The translations under genes were made by a program, and so were the position numbers. Positions 17,306 through 25,878 of a stretch of 32,188 nt of DNA are shown in pieces; within the stretch, counting starts at the first letter, position 1; the number at the start of each line of letters is the position of its first letter. The stretch comes from Desulfonatronum sp. (lineage in GTDB: Bacteria > Desulfobacterota > Desulfovibrionia > Desulfovibrionales > Desulfonatronaceae), in the NCBI GenBank assembly GCA_011049455.1, contig DSBL01000015.1:1-32188 (forward strand), written 5' to 3'. The notes below the pieces were generated by a model that ran no database searches, was not told where the DNA came from, and was given only the letters and a program-made list of their open reading frames with translations.

Positions 17306-17474
17306 GGGAATTCATGTGGTATATTGAGTAGCGATCATTTATATCAAGCATATCCCATTTGCCGGGAATGCAAAAGGGTCATTACCTTATACACTGCCAA
17401 AAATATGTGTTCGCGGCAAGACGCAAACCATCGCGCATCGGCAGGTCAAGCCGGAATCAGCATTCAGATCCGGT
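17306..17474. other. Intergenic region between hisD and purC
   Basis: No gene is supported. The segment holds the purC promoter candidate at 17318-17347. Short plus-strand frames here have no ribosome-binding site and no recognisable protein features. I see no clear terminator for hisD. Confidence 0.4.
17318..17347 (-). promoter_or_regulatory. Sigma-70-like promoter of purC
   Basis: On the minus strand TTGATA (17347-17342) and TATACC (17323-17318) are separated by 18 bases. Transcription would begin near 17311, which argues for a purC start downstream of the first ATG at 17305. No PurR-type operator was recognised. Confidence 0.42.
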
Positions 17475-18788
17475 TCATGTCCCCTCTGTCGTCCTCTGCA
17501 GAACCGACCGGGCATGGGCTTCCAATCCTTCGAGAGAGGCCAAGCGGGCGATAGCCGGACCATGAGCGCGGAGATATTCACAATTTGTGGAAATGATATT
17601 TGTTTTTTTCATGAAATTGTCCACGGACAACCCGGAGGCGAATCGGGCCGTGCCCATGGTGGGCAGGACGTGGTTGGGTCCGGCAAAATAGTCGCCTACG
17701 GGTTCCGGACAGTGATGTCCCAGAAAAACAGCCCCGGCATTGCGTATCATTCCGAGCGTATTCCAGGGATCGTTTACACACAGTTCAAGATGTTCGGGCG
17801 CCAGCCGGTTGATCAATGTCGCTCCGGCTCGCAGGCTTGGCGTGTATACGAGGGCGCCCCAGTCAGCCAGGGATTTCCGGGCCGTGTCAACCCTGGGTAA
17901 TTCCGTCAGCTGTCGCGTCAAGGCGCTCTTGATTTGAGGAATGAGATCGGCGTCCGTGCTGATGAGAATGGATGCGGCCAAGGGGTCGTGTTCGGCCTGG
18001 GAGAGCATGTCCGCGGCCACCCATTCGGCATTGGCCGTATGGTCGGCCAGAATCACGATTTCACTGGGACCGGCGATCATGTCAATGCCCACCTGACCGA
18101 CCAGCAAGCGCTTGGCCGTAGTCACATGGATGTTGCCAGGTCCGGCAATGACGTCCACCGCGGGTACGGTTTGGGTGCCCAAGGCCAAGGCGGCTATGGC
18201 CCAGGCGCTGCCCAAGCGATAGAGTTCATCCACTTCCAAAAGCTCGGCCATGGCCAAAAGGTAAGGGTCAAGGCTGCCGTCTCGGCGCGGCGGAGTGACC
18301 ACGGCGACGGCGTCAACACCGGCCACTTGGGCCGGAACGGCGTTCATGATCATGCTGGAAATCAGCGGCGTGGTTCCGCTCTGCCCTCCGGGAACATACA
18401 AGCCGACGCGTTCCACGGGCCGGATCATCTGACCGAGGATGGCGCAGTCCGATCCGGACTGCCACCAGGAGCGCTGGACTTGTTGTTCATGAAATTTTCG
18501 CACGTTGCCGACAGCCTGTTCCAGGATGGCCTTGTCTTTGGCTGGAATTTCAGCGGTTCGATGTTGAATTTCCGACTTTGGGACGCAAATGTCGTGGGCG
18601 GTGAAATCAGGACAGTCGAATTGGCGAGAATAGTCCACCAAGGCGTCGTCGCCATGCTGATAAACCTGGTTCAGGATCTCGCGTACGCCTTTTTCCACGG
18701 AAAAATCCGGTTTCCGGCGCTTGTCCAGCCACTGTCTAATAGATTGCCAGTCAGCGGGGGACGAGTAAGTCAGTTCTCGGCAAGGCAC
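17475..18788 (-). CDS. hisD: Histidinol dehydrogenase
   Basis: It oxidises histidinol twice with NAD to give histidine, the last steps of that pathway; the enzyme is zinc-dependent. The 437-residue sequence shows the family segments VPGGQSGTTPLISSMIMN, AGPGNIHVTTAKRLL, DMIAGPSEIVILAD and LAPEHLELCV. It starts at GTG (18788) with AAGGAG 6 bases upstream. In-frame codons further upstream (to 18863) would add an N-terminal tail unlike the family and run into the terminator of the neighbouring operon. No other his genes are nearby. Confidence 0.95.
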   Translation of the reverse strand: MPCRELTYSSPADWQSIRQWLDKRRKPDFSVEKGVREILNQVYQHGDDALVDYSRQFDCPDFTAHDICVPKSEIQHRTAEIPAKDKAILEQAVGNVRKFHEQQVQRSWWQSGSDCAILGQMIRPVERVGLYVPGGQSGTTPLISSMIMNAVPAQVAGVDAVAVVTPPRRDGSLDPYLLAMAELLEVDELYRLGSAWAIAALALGTQTVPAVDVIAGPGNIHVTTAKRLLVGQVGIDMIAGPSEIVILADHTANAEWVAADMLSQAEHDPLAASILISTDADLIPQIKSALTRQLTELPRVDTARKSLADWGALVYTPSLRAGATLINRLAPEHLELCVNDPWNTLGMIRNAGAVFLGHHCPEPVGDYFAGPNHVLPTMGTARFASGLSVDNFMKKTNIISTNCEYLRAHGPAIARLASLEGLEAHARSVLQRTTEGT

Positions 18789-18860
18789 ACGTGACTCCTT
18801 GAAACAATGCTGGGGATTATTAAAAAATGGATGCGGATTGGTTTTCCGAAAAATGCAAAA

Positions 18861-18888
18861 CAAACGGGCTTCTTTTACGAAGCCCGTT
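18861..18888 (-). terminator. Rho-independent terminator of the Mrp operon
   Basis: AACGGGCTTC and GAAGCCCGTT form a perfect 10-bp GC-rich stem with a 6-base loop. On the minus strand it is followed by GTTTTGCATTTTT. It lies about 40 bases after the stop of the last antiporter gene (18926) and separates that operon from hisD. Confidence 0.85.
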
Positions 18889-18925
18889 CGTGGAGGTCAA
18901 TCAGCAATTATCAAGCAGAAAGATG

Positions 18926-20641
18926 TCAGAATAAATTCCAGATGGCCACAAGGACTGTGATCGCAAGGGTCAGGGCGATGGGAACGCCCAGTGGTGAACG
19001 GTCCGCATCCGGGTCGAAGTCGCGGGTGGGCATGCGCAAGGTCAGTATGAATTGCAGTGGATGGACGAAGATTTTCGCGAGGTAAACTGGAATGCGGAAG
19101 ATGATGGTTTCGCAGGCCTCGAAGAAACGGTTCACGTTGGTTACGAATACAGCCTGGAAAAAGGCTTTCGGGGCGCGGTATACCCAGTCCGTGTCCAAGG
19201 CCATGTAGGGTTCCCCGGCCAAACTTGCCCTGTACAGCCAGAAGGCAATAAATGTAAAAACCAGCAACTGAACGGTTTCAACCAGGTGAAACACGGTGTA
19301 GGGCCTGTATTCCATGGCAAAGGGCAATTCCCTGTAAAGCAAGTCAGGATAGACGCCGAACAGGGTGCAGAAAAAGGCGGCTATGCCCATGGCCACGATC
19401 ATGTTTTTCGGGGCCTTGGAGGGAACTATGCCGCTATCGTGACCGTGCCAAGTCCAATAGGGCAACTTCAGGCCGGTGTGCAGGAAGGTGCCGATGGAGG
19501 CCAGAAGCAACAACAGCATGGCAATGTTGTGATGGCTTTCACCTGCAGAAGCCACAATGATGGATTTGCTGATGAACCCGTTAAACAAGGGGAATCCGGA
19601 AATGGAAAAAGCCCCGATCATATACAGCCAGTAGACAAGACGCTGGTGTTTATACAGGCCGCCAAGTTCCGTCAGCTTGCTTTTGCCCGTGGTGTACAGC
19701 ACGACGCCGGCACCCATGAACAACAGGGCCTTGTACAGGATATGGCTGAAGGCATGGGCCGCCGTGCCGTTAATGGCCAGAGTTGTACCGATGCCTACCC
19801 CGGCAATCATGTATCCCACCTGACTGATGATGTGATAGGCTAGCAGTTGGCGGATATCATTGGCCAGTACGGCATAGACGACCCCATAAAGGGCCATCAT
19901 GACGCCCATGTACATCAGAATGTCCCATCCGGCGAAAAGCGAGGCCAACACGTAAACAGCCGACTTTGTCGTCAGAGCGCTCATAAAGATCGCCCCGGTA
20001 ACCGTGGCCCGGTGATAGCTGTCCGCCAGCCAGGCATGCAGGGGAGGCAAGGCCGCGTTCAGGGTTACGCCGCAAAGAATCATCCAGGCGGCAAGGGATT
20101 CGCCGTAAGCAAAGGGCTGAAGCAACAGGGAATTGGTAGTGTAAACCTGGAGCACGATGCCAGCCAGCAGCATGCTTCCGCCGAACAGGTGGACCAGCAG
20201 ATAGCGCATGCCCACGGCGTATGAGTCATCGGCCCGGCGGGCCCAGATCAGATAAGCGGAGCCTATGGCCATAACTTCCCACCCCACGAACAGGGTGAAG
20301 TAGTCGCCGGCAAAGGTTACGCACAACGCACCCCCGCCATACAGCAGGGCGGCCACCTGTTGCCCCACTTCCTTCATGTGCAGGGCGTAAGTGCCGGCGA
20401 TAATGCCGATCAGGGAGAAAATAATGCCGAAAACCCGGCTTAATTTCGTGACTTCGCAGACATGCAGTTCAAAGCGGAGAAACTCAACCGTGATGGAGGT
20501 TCCCACGGGAAGACTTAAAACCAGGATCAGGGAAGCGGCCGGGAATGCGAGAAAAACCCATGGCCGGATGTTCTTGGGCAACAGCGGCAGGAGCAGGGCG
20601 CCCAGCCAAAAGATAAGAACAGGTGGAAACTCAGCGATCAT
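18926..20641 (-). CDS. Mrp-type antiporter subunit D homologue (third, Asn-substituted NuoL/M/N-like subunit)
   Basis: It is a 571-residue membrane protein of the proton-conducting transporter family with about 14-16 helices. Glu122 (in LFVGWEVM) matches the conserved helix-5 Glu. Lys226 (in TTKSAVY) and Lys304 (in SHILYKALLF) match later channel Lys. The helix-7 position that is Lys in the two sister subunits of this operon is Asn195 here (GVTLNAALPPLHAWL). The C-terminal roughly 100 residues are extended, ending in an extra hydrophobic helix. Its start has GAGGA 6 bases upstream and overlaps the 69-residue gene by 11 bases. It is the last gene of the operon. Ion selectivity cannot be read from sequence. 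Confidence 0.9.
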   Translation of the reverse strand: MIAEFPPVLIFWLGALLLPLLPKNIRPWVFLAFPAASLILVLSLPVGTSITVEFLRFELHVCEVTKLSRVFGIIFSLIGIIAGTYALHMKEVGQQVAALLYGGGALCVTFAGDYFTLFVGWEVMAIGSAYLIWARRADDSYAVGMRYLLVHLFGGSMLLAGIVLQVYTTNSLLLQPFAYGESLAAWMILCGVTLNAALPPLHAWLADSYHRATVTGAIFMSALTTKSAVYVLASLFAGWDILMYMGVMMALYGVVYAVLANDIRQLLAYHIISQVGYMIAGVGIGTTLAINGTAAHAFSHILYKALLFMGAGVVLYTTGKSKLTELGGLYKHQRLVYWLYMIGAFSISGFPLFNGFISKSIIVASAGESHHNIAMLLLLLASIGTFLHTGLKLPYWTWHGHDSGIVPSKAPKNMIVAMGIAAFFCTLFGVYPDLLYRELPFAMEYRPYTVFHLVETVQLLVFTFIAFWLYRASLAGEPYMALDTDWVYRAPKAFFQAVFVTNVNRFFEACETIIFRIPVYLAKIFVHPLQFILTLRMPTRDFDPDADRSPLGVPIALTLAITVLVAIWNLF

Positions 20642-20840
20642 AATAATCCTCGCCCCTGAACACTATTTTTTTGCCGTACCATTTGGAAATTTTGACGATC
20701 AGGATGCATCCCACAAAGCCGTAAATGGCATAGAAGCCGGGGATCAAATCCCACCAGTGATGGTGTTCGCCCGTGGAATATTGGGCAATCAGTGAGACAG
20801 CGGTAATGACGGCCAGGATTATCCAGTGCACTTTTTTCAT
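20631..20840 (-). CDS. Small two-helix membrane protein of unknown function in Mrp operon
   Basis: It has 69 residues with hydrophobic segments at about 6-20 and 35-52. Between them is a His/Trp-rich turn (GEHHHWWDLIPGFYAIYGF), and the basic/acidic tail ends in EDYYDR. It starts by ATGA overlap with the upstream antiporter gene and overlaps the next by 11 bases, so it is a genuine coupled gene and not a chance frame. From memory, similar short proteins with WW...P.F...GF.GC and a C-terminal ED-YYD occur beside Mrp-like clusters in other proteobacteria, always unnamed. It is probably an accessory subunit of the complex; the function is unknown. Confidence 0.82.
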   Translation of the reverse strand: MKKVHWIILAVITAVSLIAQYSTGEHHHWWDLIPGFYAIYGFVGCILIVKISKWYGKKIVFRGEDYYDR

Positions 20841-22369
20841 GGAAAAACACTCGCTGTGGTGATTCCTGTCGCGGCATGCATGATGTTGCCGGCAACAGTG
20901 GAGGCCAAGTCATAAAAATGGAACACAAGGTTGGGGAAAAAACCCAAGACCAACGACAACACCCCGACGATGCATATGGGAACAACCATCAGGAGTGGCG
21001 CCTCGCCGTGCCGGGCGATGCTTTCGTCCCCCTTGCGCATGAAGGCCCGGTGCACGATTGGAAAAAAATAGGCCGCGTTGAGCAATCCGCTGACCACGAA
21101 GATGCCGACGATGATCAATTGATCGGCTTGCAGGGCGCCCAAACACAAGAACCATTTGCTGACGAAACCGTTGATGGGTGGCACACCGGCCAATCCAAGG
21201 GCGCCGATGGTGAACATGCCCATGGTCCAAGGCATGGCCTTGCCTATGCCATCCAATTGAGAGATTTCCGTCTTGTGCAGATTAACGTAAATGGCACCGG
21301 CGCAGAAAAAGAGGGTGATCTTCATGGTCGCGTGGTTGGCCAGGTGCATGATGCCGCCCATGAATCCATCCGCGGAAATCAGGGCCATTCCCAAAACAAT
21401 GTAGGAAAGATGTCCCACGGTGGAATAAGCCAGCCGGGCTTTCAGGTTGTCCTGCTTCAAGGCGATCAGAGAGGCAACGAGAATGGTCGTGCCGGCGAAC
21501 ACGGCTAAAATCAGGTTCAGGCCAAAGGCATGCATGACTTCAGGGCCGAAAACAAAACCAACTACCCGGATGACGCCGAAGACCCCGGATTTGACCACAG
21601 CCACGGCATGGAGCAGGGCGCTGACCGGCGTGGGAGCGACCATGGCCCGCGGAAGCCAGCTGTGCAGGGGCATAATGCCTGCCTTGACTCCGACACCGGC
21701 CATGAACAGCAAGAAGAGAATTTTTGCTGTCCAGGGGTCCTGAATGATTCCGTTGAGCAGGCCGCCTGGCTTGAAATCAACCGTACCGGCCAGGGCGTAG
21801 GTCCAACCGATGGCGGCGATCAATAGGACTCCGGCGGTCAGGGCGTAAATCAGATACATGCGCCCGGAACGGTAAGCTTCGTCGGTTTCCTTGTGCACGA
21901 CCAGCGGATAAGTGGCCAAGCTCAGAATTTCGTAAAAAATAAGAAAGGTGAGCAGGTTGGCTGAAAAGGCGATGCCGATGGTGGCTGACAGGCACACGGC
22001 GAAGCTGGCGAAATAGCGGGTCTGCTTCTTTTCGTTGGCGCCTCGGACATAGCCAATGGAATAAAATGAGGTCAGAATCCAGAGACTGGATGCGACCAAA
22101 GCGAAAAACATGCCCATGGGGTCGGCCCGCAATTGCAGATCAATACCAGGGGCGATCTGAATAATGGTGTATTCCGCGATGCGTCCTTCCAAGGCTGCGG
22201 GAAGCAAAGAGAATATTAGACCGAATTTGACGAAAGCCGCGGCCAGCGTCCAGAATTCGCGCATGTTCGGGCGATTGGAACTGATCAGAATGAGCGGGAC
22301 GGCAGCCATGGAGACCATGACCGCCAGAAAGGGAAGAGATGTCGTGTAGGTTAGCATTTCAGGCGTCAT
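20837..22369 (-). CDS. Mrp-type antiporter subunit D homologue (second)
   Basis: It is a 510-residue NuoM/NuoN/MrpD-like membrane protein with about 14 helices. The proton-path residues are present: Glu147 (FLIFYEILSL), Lys229 (GVGVKAGIMPLHSWLP) and Lys260 (AVAVVKSGVF), plus Lys in NHATMKITLF. It starts 24 bases after the stop of the first subunit D, and its stop overlaps the 69-residue gene by 4 bases. It is expected to translocate protons or exchange Na+ for H+ as part of the complex. Confidence 0.92.
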   Translation of the reverse strand: MTPEMLTYTTSLPFLAVMVSMAAVPLILISSNRPNMREFWTLAAAFVKFGLIFSLLPAALEGRIAEYTIIQIAPGIDLQLRADPMGMFFALVASSLWILTSFYSIGYVRGANEKKQTRYFASFAVCLSATIGIAFSANLLTFLIFYEILSLATYPLVVHKETDEAYRSGRMYLIYALTAGVLLIAAIGWTYALAGTVDFKPGGLLNGIIQDPWTAKILFLLFMAGVGVKAGIMPLHSWLPRAMVAPTPVSALLHAVAVVKSGVFGVIRVVGFVFGPEVMHAFGLNLILAVFAGTTILVASLIALKQDNLKARLAYSTVGHLSYIVLGMALISADGFMGGIMHLANHATMKITLFFCAGAIYVNLHKTEISQLDGIGKAMPWTMGMFTIGALGLAGVPPINGFVSKWFLCLGALQADQLIIVGIFVVSGLLNAAYFFPIVHRAFMRKGDESIARHGEAPLLMVVPICIVGVLSLVLGFFPNLVFHFYDLASTVAGNIMHAATGITTASVFP

Positions 22370-22393
22370 TAGTGTGTTCCTGGGGATTTCCTG

Positions 22394-23905
22394 CTATAAC
22401 CCGCTGGGGATCATGATGTGGATGACATGGGTTATGATCCAGGCGTTCATGATGCCCAAGACCAACAGTCCAACGGCCAAGGTCAGGGTGGGAACGAGCA
22501 TTGTGCCGGGAGCCTCGTTTCTCGCCACGGCAACGGGTTGCTGCGCATCTCCGTGGGAATCGTTCCCCCCCGCGTTTCTGGGCTTCAGGTATATCTTTTC
22601 CATTATTCTGAAAAAATAGACAGCGTTTAAAAGGCTGCTCACGAGCAGGACGGCGAGGAAAATCCAGTTGGACTGCTCAATGGAACCCAAAGCCAGATAC
22701 CACTTGCTGAAAAAGCCAGCTGTTGGGGGCAGGCCGATCATGGAGATGGCGGCCAGGGCGAACGCGGCGGATGACCAGGGCATGGAACGGCTGAGCGTGT
22801 CGGAAAATTTGGGGATAGTGCTATGACCGAGTCGCAATCGCAAATTGCCGCTGAACAGGAACAGACATCCTTTCATGCAGGCATGATTGAGGATGTGCAG
22901 CACGGCTCCGATGAATCCCAAGGGTGATGCCAGGCCGATGCCCAAGGCGATGTAGCCGACCTGGGCCACGCTGCTGAAGGCCAGCATGCGTTTCAGTTCT
23001 TTTTGGCAGATGGCCATGATTGAACCCCAAATGATTCCGATGGCTCCGAGATATCCGACAACCTGGGTCAAATGGAGATCATGGCGCATATAGTCCGGAT
23101 CAGCGACAAAGAACATCAGTCGCAAAAGGACATAAGCGGCTACTTTTGTGCCGATGGGGGCTATCAAGGCCGTGGCCGTGGACGACGCATAGGTATAGGC
23201 GTCAGGCAGCCAGGCGTGCATCGGGAACAGCGCCATTTTCAGGCCGACCCCCAGGACCATCAATACCAAGCCGATGGATACAGGGCGAGTGTCTTGAACA
23301 AAGGGGAGCATTTGCGTCAGGTCGGCCATGTTCAGCGTGCCCGCGCTGTAAAAAATAAAGGCCAGCCCCAAAAGGTAAAAGGAAGCACCGGCCGTGCCCA
23401 GCGTCAAATAACGAAAAGCCGCCAAGGAGGCGCGCCGATTGCCGATGCCCAGCAGCGCATACCCAGAAAGAGCGCTGATTTCCAAAAACACATAAAGGTT
23501 GAAAAGGTCGCCGGTCATGACCATGCCGGAGAGACCGCCCAGCAGCAGCATGGTCAAACTGTAGAAAGGGATGTCTTTTCCCGGGGTTTCATGGGCGACG
23601 CTTGTTTTTCCGTAGATCAGCACCAGCAGGGTGATGCCGCAAAAGACGACGCATAAAAAAGCGGAAAGAGAATCAAGAATGAATTCAATGCCCAAGGGAG
23701 GCATCCAGCCTCCGATATGATAACTGATCCGGCCCTGGCTGAGAACGGCCTGCAGTCCGAGATAGGAAAAAACAAGCGCCAAGCCGGAGGCGATGACCGC
23801 GCTCACTTGCGCCAAGCTGCGGTTGATAAGGCCCAGCAGCGGAATGAGGAGTGCGGTCAACAGAAAGGTGACCGGGATGAGTACGGGAATCTGTGAGCTG
23901 CTCAT
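22394..23905 (-). CDS. mrpD: Mrp-type antiporter subunit D (first)
   Basis: It is a 503-residue membrane protein of the proton-conducting transporter family. Glu142 (LYVFLEISALSGY), Lys223 (GVGLKMALFPMHAWLPDAY), Lys254 (APIGTKVAAYVLLRL) and Lys in NHACMKGCLF give a full proton path. It overlaps mrpC by 4 bases. Position directly after the MrpC homologue matches mrpD in Mrp operons and mbhH in archaeal hydrogenase operons. The C-terminal tail after about residue 460 carries a short hydrophilic insertion before the last helix. Confidence 0.93.
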   Translation of the reverse strand: MSSSQIPVLIPVTFLLTALLIPLLGLINRSLAQVSAVIASGLALVFSYLGLQAVLSQGRISYHIGGWMPPLGIEFILDSLSAFLCVVFCGITLLVLIYGKTSVAHETPGKDIPFYSLTMLLLGGLSGMVMTGDLFNLYVFLEISALSGYALLGIGNRRASLAAFRYLTLGTAGASFYLLGLAFIFYSAGTLNMADLTQMLPFVQDTRPVSIGLVLMVLGVGLKMALFPMHAWLPDAYTYASSTATALIAPIGTKVAAYVLLRLMFFVADPDYMRHDLHLTQVVGYLGAIGIIWGSIMAICQKELKRMLAFSSVAQVGYIALGIGLASPLGFIGAVLHILNHACMKGCLFLFSGNLRLRLGHSTIPKFSDTLSRSMPWSSAAFALAAISMIGLPPTAGFFSKWYLALGSIEQSNWIFLAVLLVSSLLNAVYFFRIMEKIYLKPRNAGGNDSHGDAQQPVAVARNEAPGTMLVPTLTLAVGLLVLGIMNAWIITHVIHIMIPSGL

Positions 23906-24279
23906 TTCATCCGTTCCAAGAGGGTCGGTTCGTCCAGTGTGTTGTATTCACGATAAATATTGATGATCAGGGCATACGAGACCCCCAATGTGACCACGGC
24001 GACGACAATGGCCGTGAGCATCAGGGTATGGGGCAGGGGATTAAGGTAAATGTCCGGATTGTCCACGCCGAGGCTTTTGTCCAGGACAGTGACCCGGGCG
24101 TCGTCCTTGTATGCGCTGACAATCCAAAACAGAATGGTCGTGGACTGGACCACGGACATGCTCATGATTTTTTTCATCAGATTGCATTTCGTCATCATGC
24201 CCCACAGGCCGATCACGAACAGTGTCGCTAGAAAGAGGTAGGCGTAGTATCCCTGGATAAAATCATACATGGTCAGCAT
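23902..24279 (-). CDS. mrpC: Mrp-type antiporter subunit C (NuoK-like)
   Basis: The 125-residue protein has three membrane helices, like NuoK/MrpC. A hydrophilic stretch (DARVTVLDKS...DIYLNPLPHTLMLTAIVVAV) precedes the last helix, as in MrpC and MbhG. The segment DPLPQALVLTAIVI is usual in the family and is here NPLPHTLMLTAIVV. It overlaps mrpB by 7 bases and mrpD by 4. A second in-frame ATG at 24270 is an alternative start. Confidence 0.92.
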   Translation of the reverse strand: MLTMYDFIQGYYAYLFLATLFVIGLWGMMTKCNLMKKIMSMSVVQSTTILFWIVSAYKDDARVTVLDKSLGVDNPDIYLNPLPHTLMLTAIVVAVVTLGVSYALIINIYREYNTLDEPTLLERMK

Positions 24280-24752
24280 CCCAACAGGTCGTCGTAGATG
24301 GCGATAAGCGTTGTCATGACCGTTATGGTCACACCGACTTCAATGAACAGTATGCCGTAATAGCGAAGATACACGGGCTCGAACCAGACCGGCAGAAAAT
24401 GATAGTCCAGGAAGTTGCCTCCGCAGAGCAGGGCCACCAAGCCTGTTCCCGCAAAAATGAGCGCACCGACGGCGCTGAGTTTGAGGGTCAGCGTGGTGGG
24501 CATGAGTTTTTGGCTTTGGGTGACGCCCAAGGTCATGCGCAACAGCAGGACTCCGGCCGCCAGAAGCACGCCTCCTTGGAACCCTCCTCCGGGACTGTAA
24601 TGTCCATGGAAGAAAACATAGAGTCCGATGAGCATGATCACCGGTGCGATCCCCCGGCTGGCCACATGCAAAACAGGGCTCTCCGTGGGGATTTTCATCC
24701 GTTCGTCAATACAATAGGGGGGAGGCGTGGTCTCCTTGCGATAGGCGCTCAT
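24273..24752 (-). CDS. mrpB: Mrp-type antiporter subunit B (MnhB domain)
   Basis: The 159-residue protein has about four helices. The segment FHGHYSPGGGFQGGVLLAAGVLL is the hallmark of the MnhB/MbhF domain (commonly GH..PGGGF.GG). An N-terminal hydrophilic extension of about 25 residues precedes the first helix. It overlaps the MbhE-like gene by 4 bases and mrpC by 7. In Mrp complexes subunit B packs beside subunits A and C. Confidence 0.92.
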   Translation of the reverse strand: MSAYRKETTPPPYCIDERMKIPTESPVLHVASRGIAPVIMLIGLYVFFHGHYSPGGGFQGGVLLAAGVLLLRMTLGVTQSQKLMPTTLTLKLSAVGALIFAGTGLVALLCGGNFLDYHFLPVWFEPVYLRYYGILFIEVGVTITVMTTLIAIYDDLLGC

Positions 24753-25042
24753 GGCCGCCTCCTGAGGAGGAAAAAGCAGGCCAAACCGCCCGTGAAGACG
24801 ACAATGGTCTCCCCCATTGTATCAAAGCCCCGGTAATCCGCCAGGATGACCGTGACCATGTTCGGGGTCTTGGCGTCTTTGTAGGCGTTTTGAATGTAAT
24901 ACGTGCCCGCGACCGGCGTTCCTGCCTCGTTGACCACTTTTTGCGCCGGGGCCTGCAGATCTCCGCGAGGCGGCAGGTCAACCATGACGGCGAACAAAAT
25001 GGCCAGGAAGGCAGCGAGTGAGAGGTATTGGAGTGCTTTCAA
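24749..25042 (-). CDS. MbhE-like subunit (part of the MrpA C-terminal region)
   Basis: The 97-residue protein has an N-terminal helix (about 4-20), an extracytoplasmic loop of about 45 residues, and a C-terminal helix. The loop contains NMVTVILADYRGFDTMGE, which is characteristic of the MbhE / MrpA C-terminal domain (NVV.VIL.D.R..DT.GE). It is encoded separately here instead of being fused in a long MrpA. It overlaps both neighbours by 4 bases. Confidence 0.9.
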   Translation of the reverse strand: MKALQYLSLAAFLAILFAVMVDLPPRGDLQAPAQKVVNEAGTPVAGTYYIQNAYKDAKTPNMVTVILADYRGFDTMGETIVVFTGGLACFFLLRRRP

Positions 25043-25284
25043 TCCCGACTCTTCCTTGAGGTCAAAAGGATGGCGATGATGCCGTATACACCGACCACTC
25101 CGGCACCGACCACGGCTTCGGTGAAGGCGACATCGATGGCCCCCAGGGAAACCATGATCGAAGCGGACATGAAACTAAAGATGTTGAACGTCACGGCGGC
25201 TGCGAGCAGGTTGCGAACGCTCAAGCCTACCACCGCAGCCACGGTGATGATCACAAACAGCAGGAATTCGATGGGCCAAGGCAT
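25039..25284 (-). CDS. MbhD-like subunit (DUF4040, NuoJ-like piece of MrpA)
   Basis: The 81-residue protein has three hydrophobic segments, and the last part reads DVAFTEAVVGAGVVGVYGI, like the DVA.TEA..G.G motif of MbhD and the MrpA C-terminal portion. The Glu in this motif is part of the ion path in the family. It lies 4 bases after mrpG and overlaps the MbhE-like gene by 4 bases. Confidence 0.9.
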   Translation of the reverse strand: MPWPIEFLLFVIITVAAVVGLSVRNLLAAAVTFNIFSFMSASIMVSLGAIDVAFTEAVVGAGVVGVYGIIAILLTSRKSRD

Positions 25285-25288
25285 GGGA

Positions 25289-25609
25289 CTAACTCTTGTC
25301 TTTTCCGTGTCCGTACCAGGGTTTCATACCAAAAAGCAGTGCGCGGCGGCTCAAGGCATGGGAGGCCACCGGACTGGTAAAAGCCATGAAAGCAATGATC
25401 AGCAGGAGTTTCGCGGCATTCAGGCTAAAACCCTGATGCACCGCGAGCCCGCTGAGAAACATGATGATCCCCAAGGTGTCCACTTTCCCCGAGGCATGGG
25501 TGCGGGTGTAGAAATCAGGGAGTCGATTGATGCCAATGCTGCCCACCAGCATGAAAAAAGTGCCCCCGATCACCAATACAATGGTCACGATGTTCTGAAG
25601 CATGCTCAT
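25289..25609 (-). CDS. mrpG: Mrp-type antiporter subunit G
   Basis: The 106-residue protein has three helices with the MnhG/MbhC pattern (GSIGINRLPDFYTRTHASGKVDTLG). The usual R.PD.Y.R.HA..K..TLG signature is complete. A basic tail ends in HGKDKS. It overlaps mrpF by 4 bases (ATGA). Confidence 0.93.
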   Translation of the reverse strand: MSMLQNIVTIVLVIGGTFFMLVGSIGINRLPDFYTRTHASGKVDTLGIIMFLSGLAVHQGFSLNAAKLLLIIAFMAFTSPVASHALSRRALLFGMKPWYGHGKDKS

Positions 25610-25878
25610 TTCGACGCTCTTTCCTTGGAACGAAAGTATTTGGCCATGGCTATCACCCCGATGAAATTCAAGATGGCGTAGCCCAATGAGATGTCGATAA
25701 ACATGTCGAGATATTCGTACATGATGCCGAACAACAAGATCAGGGTGATGGTCTTTGTGCCGACGGCGGCAGCGCCAAGGAGACGGTCAAAGACGGTGGG
25801 GCCTTTATAGACCCTGTAAAATGGTATGAGCAGGGCCAGACAGAGGATAAAGGCGATGACGAGAAAAAAAGTATCCAT
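25606..25878 (-). CDS. mrpF: Mrp-type antiporter subunit F
   Basis: The 90-residue protein has three helices. RVYKGPTVFDRLLGA matches the R...GP...DR.....A signature of MrpF/MbhB, and DISLGYAILNFIGV the third helix. Its ATG directly abuts the stop codon of mrpE, with no gap. Confidence 0.93.
   Translation of the reverse strand: MDTFFLVIAFILCLALLIPFYRVYKGPTVFDRLLGAAAVGTKTITLILLFGIMYEYLDMFIDISLGYAILNFIGVIAMAKYFRSKERASK

Noticed and set aside
17324-17565. Two small plus-strand frames near the hisD 3' end
   Set aside because: No ribosome-binding site, overlap with hisD on the other strand, and the purC promoter lies within them.
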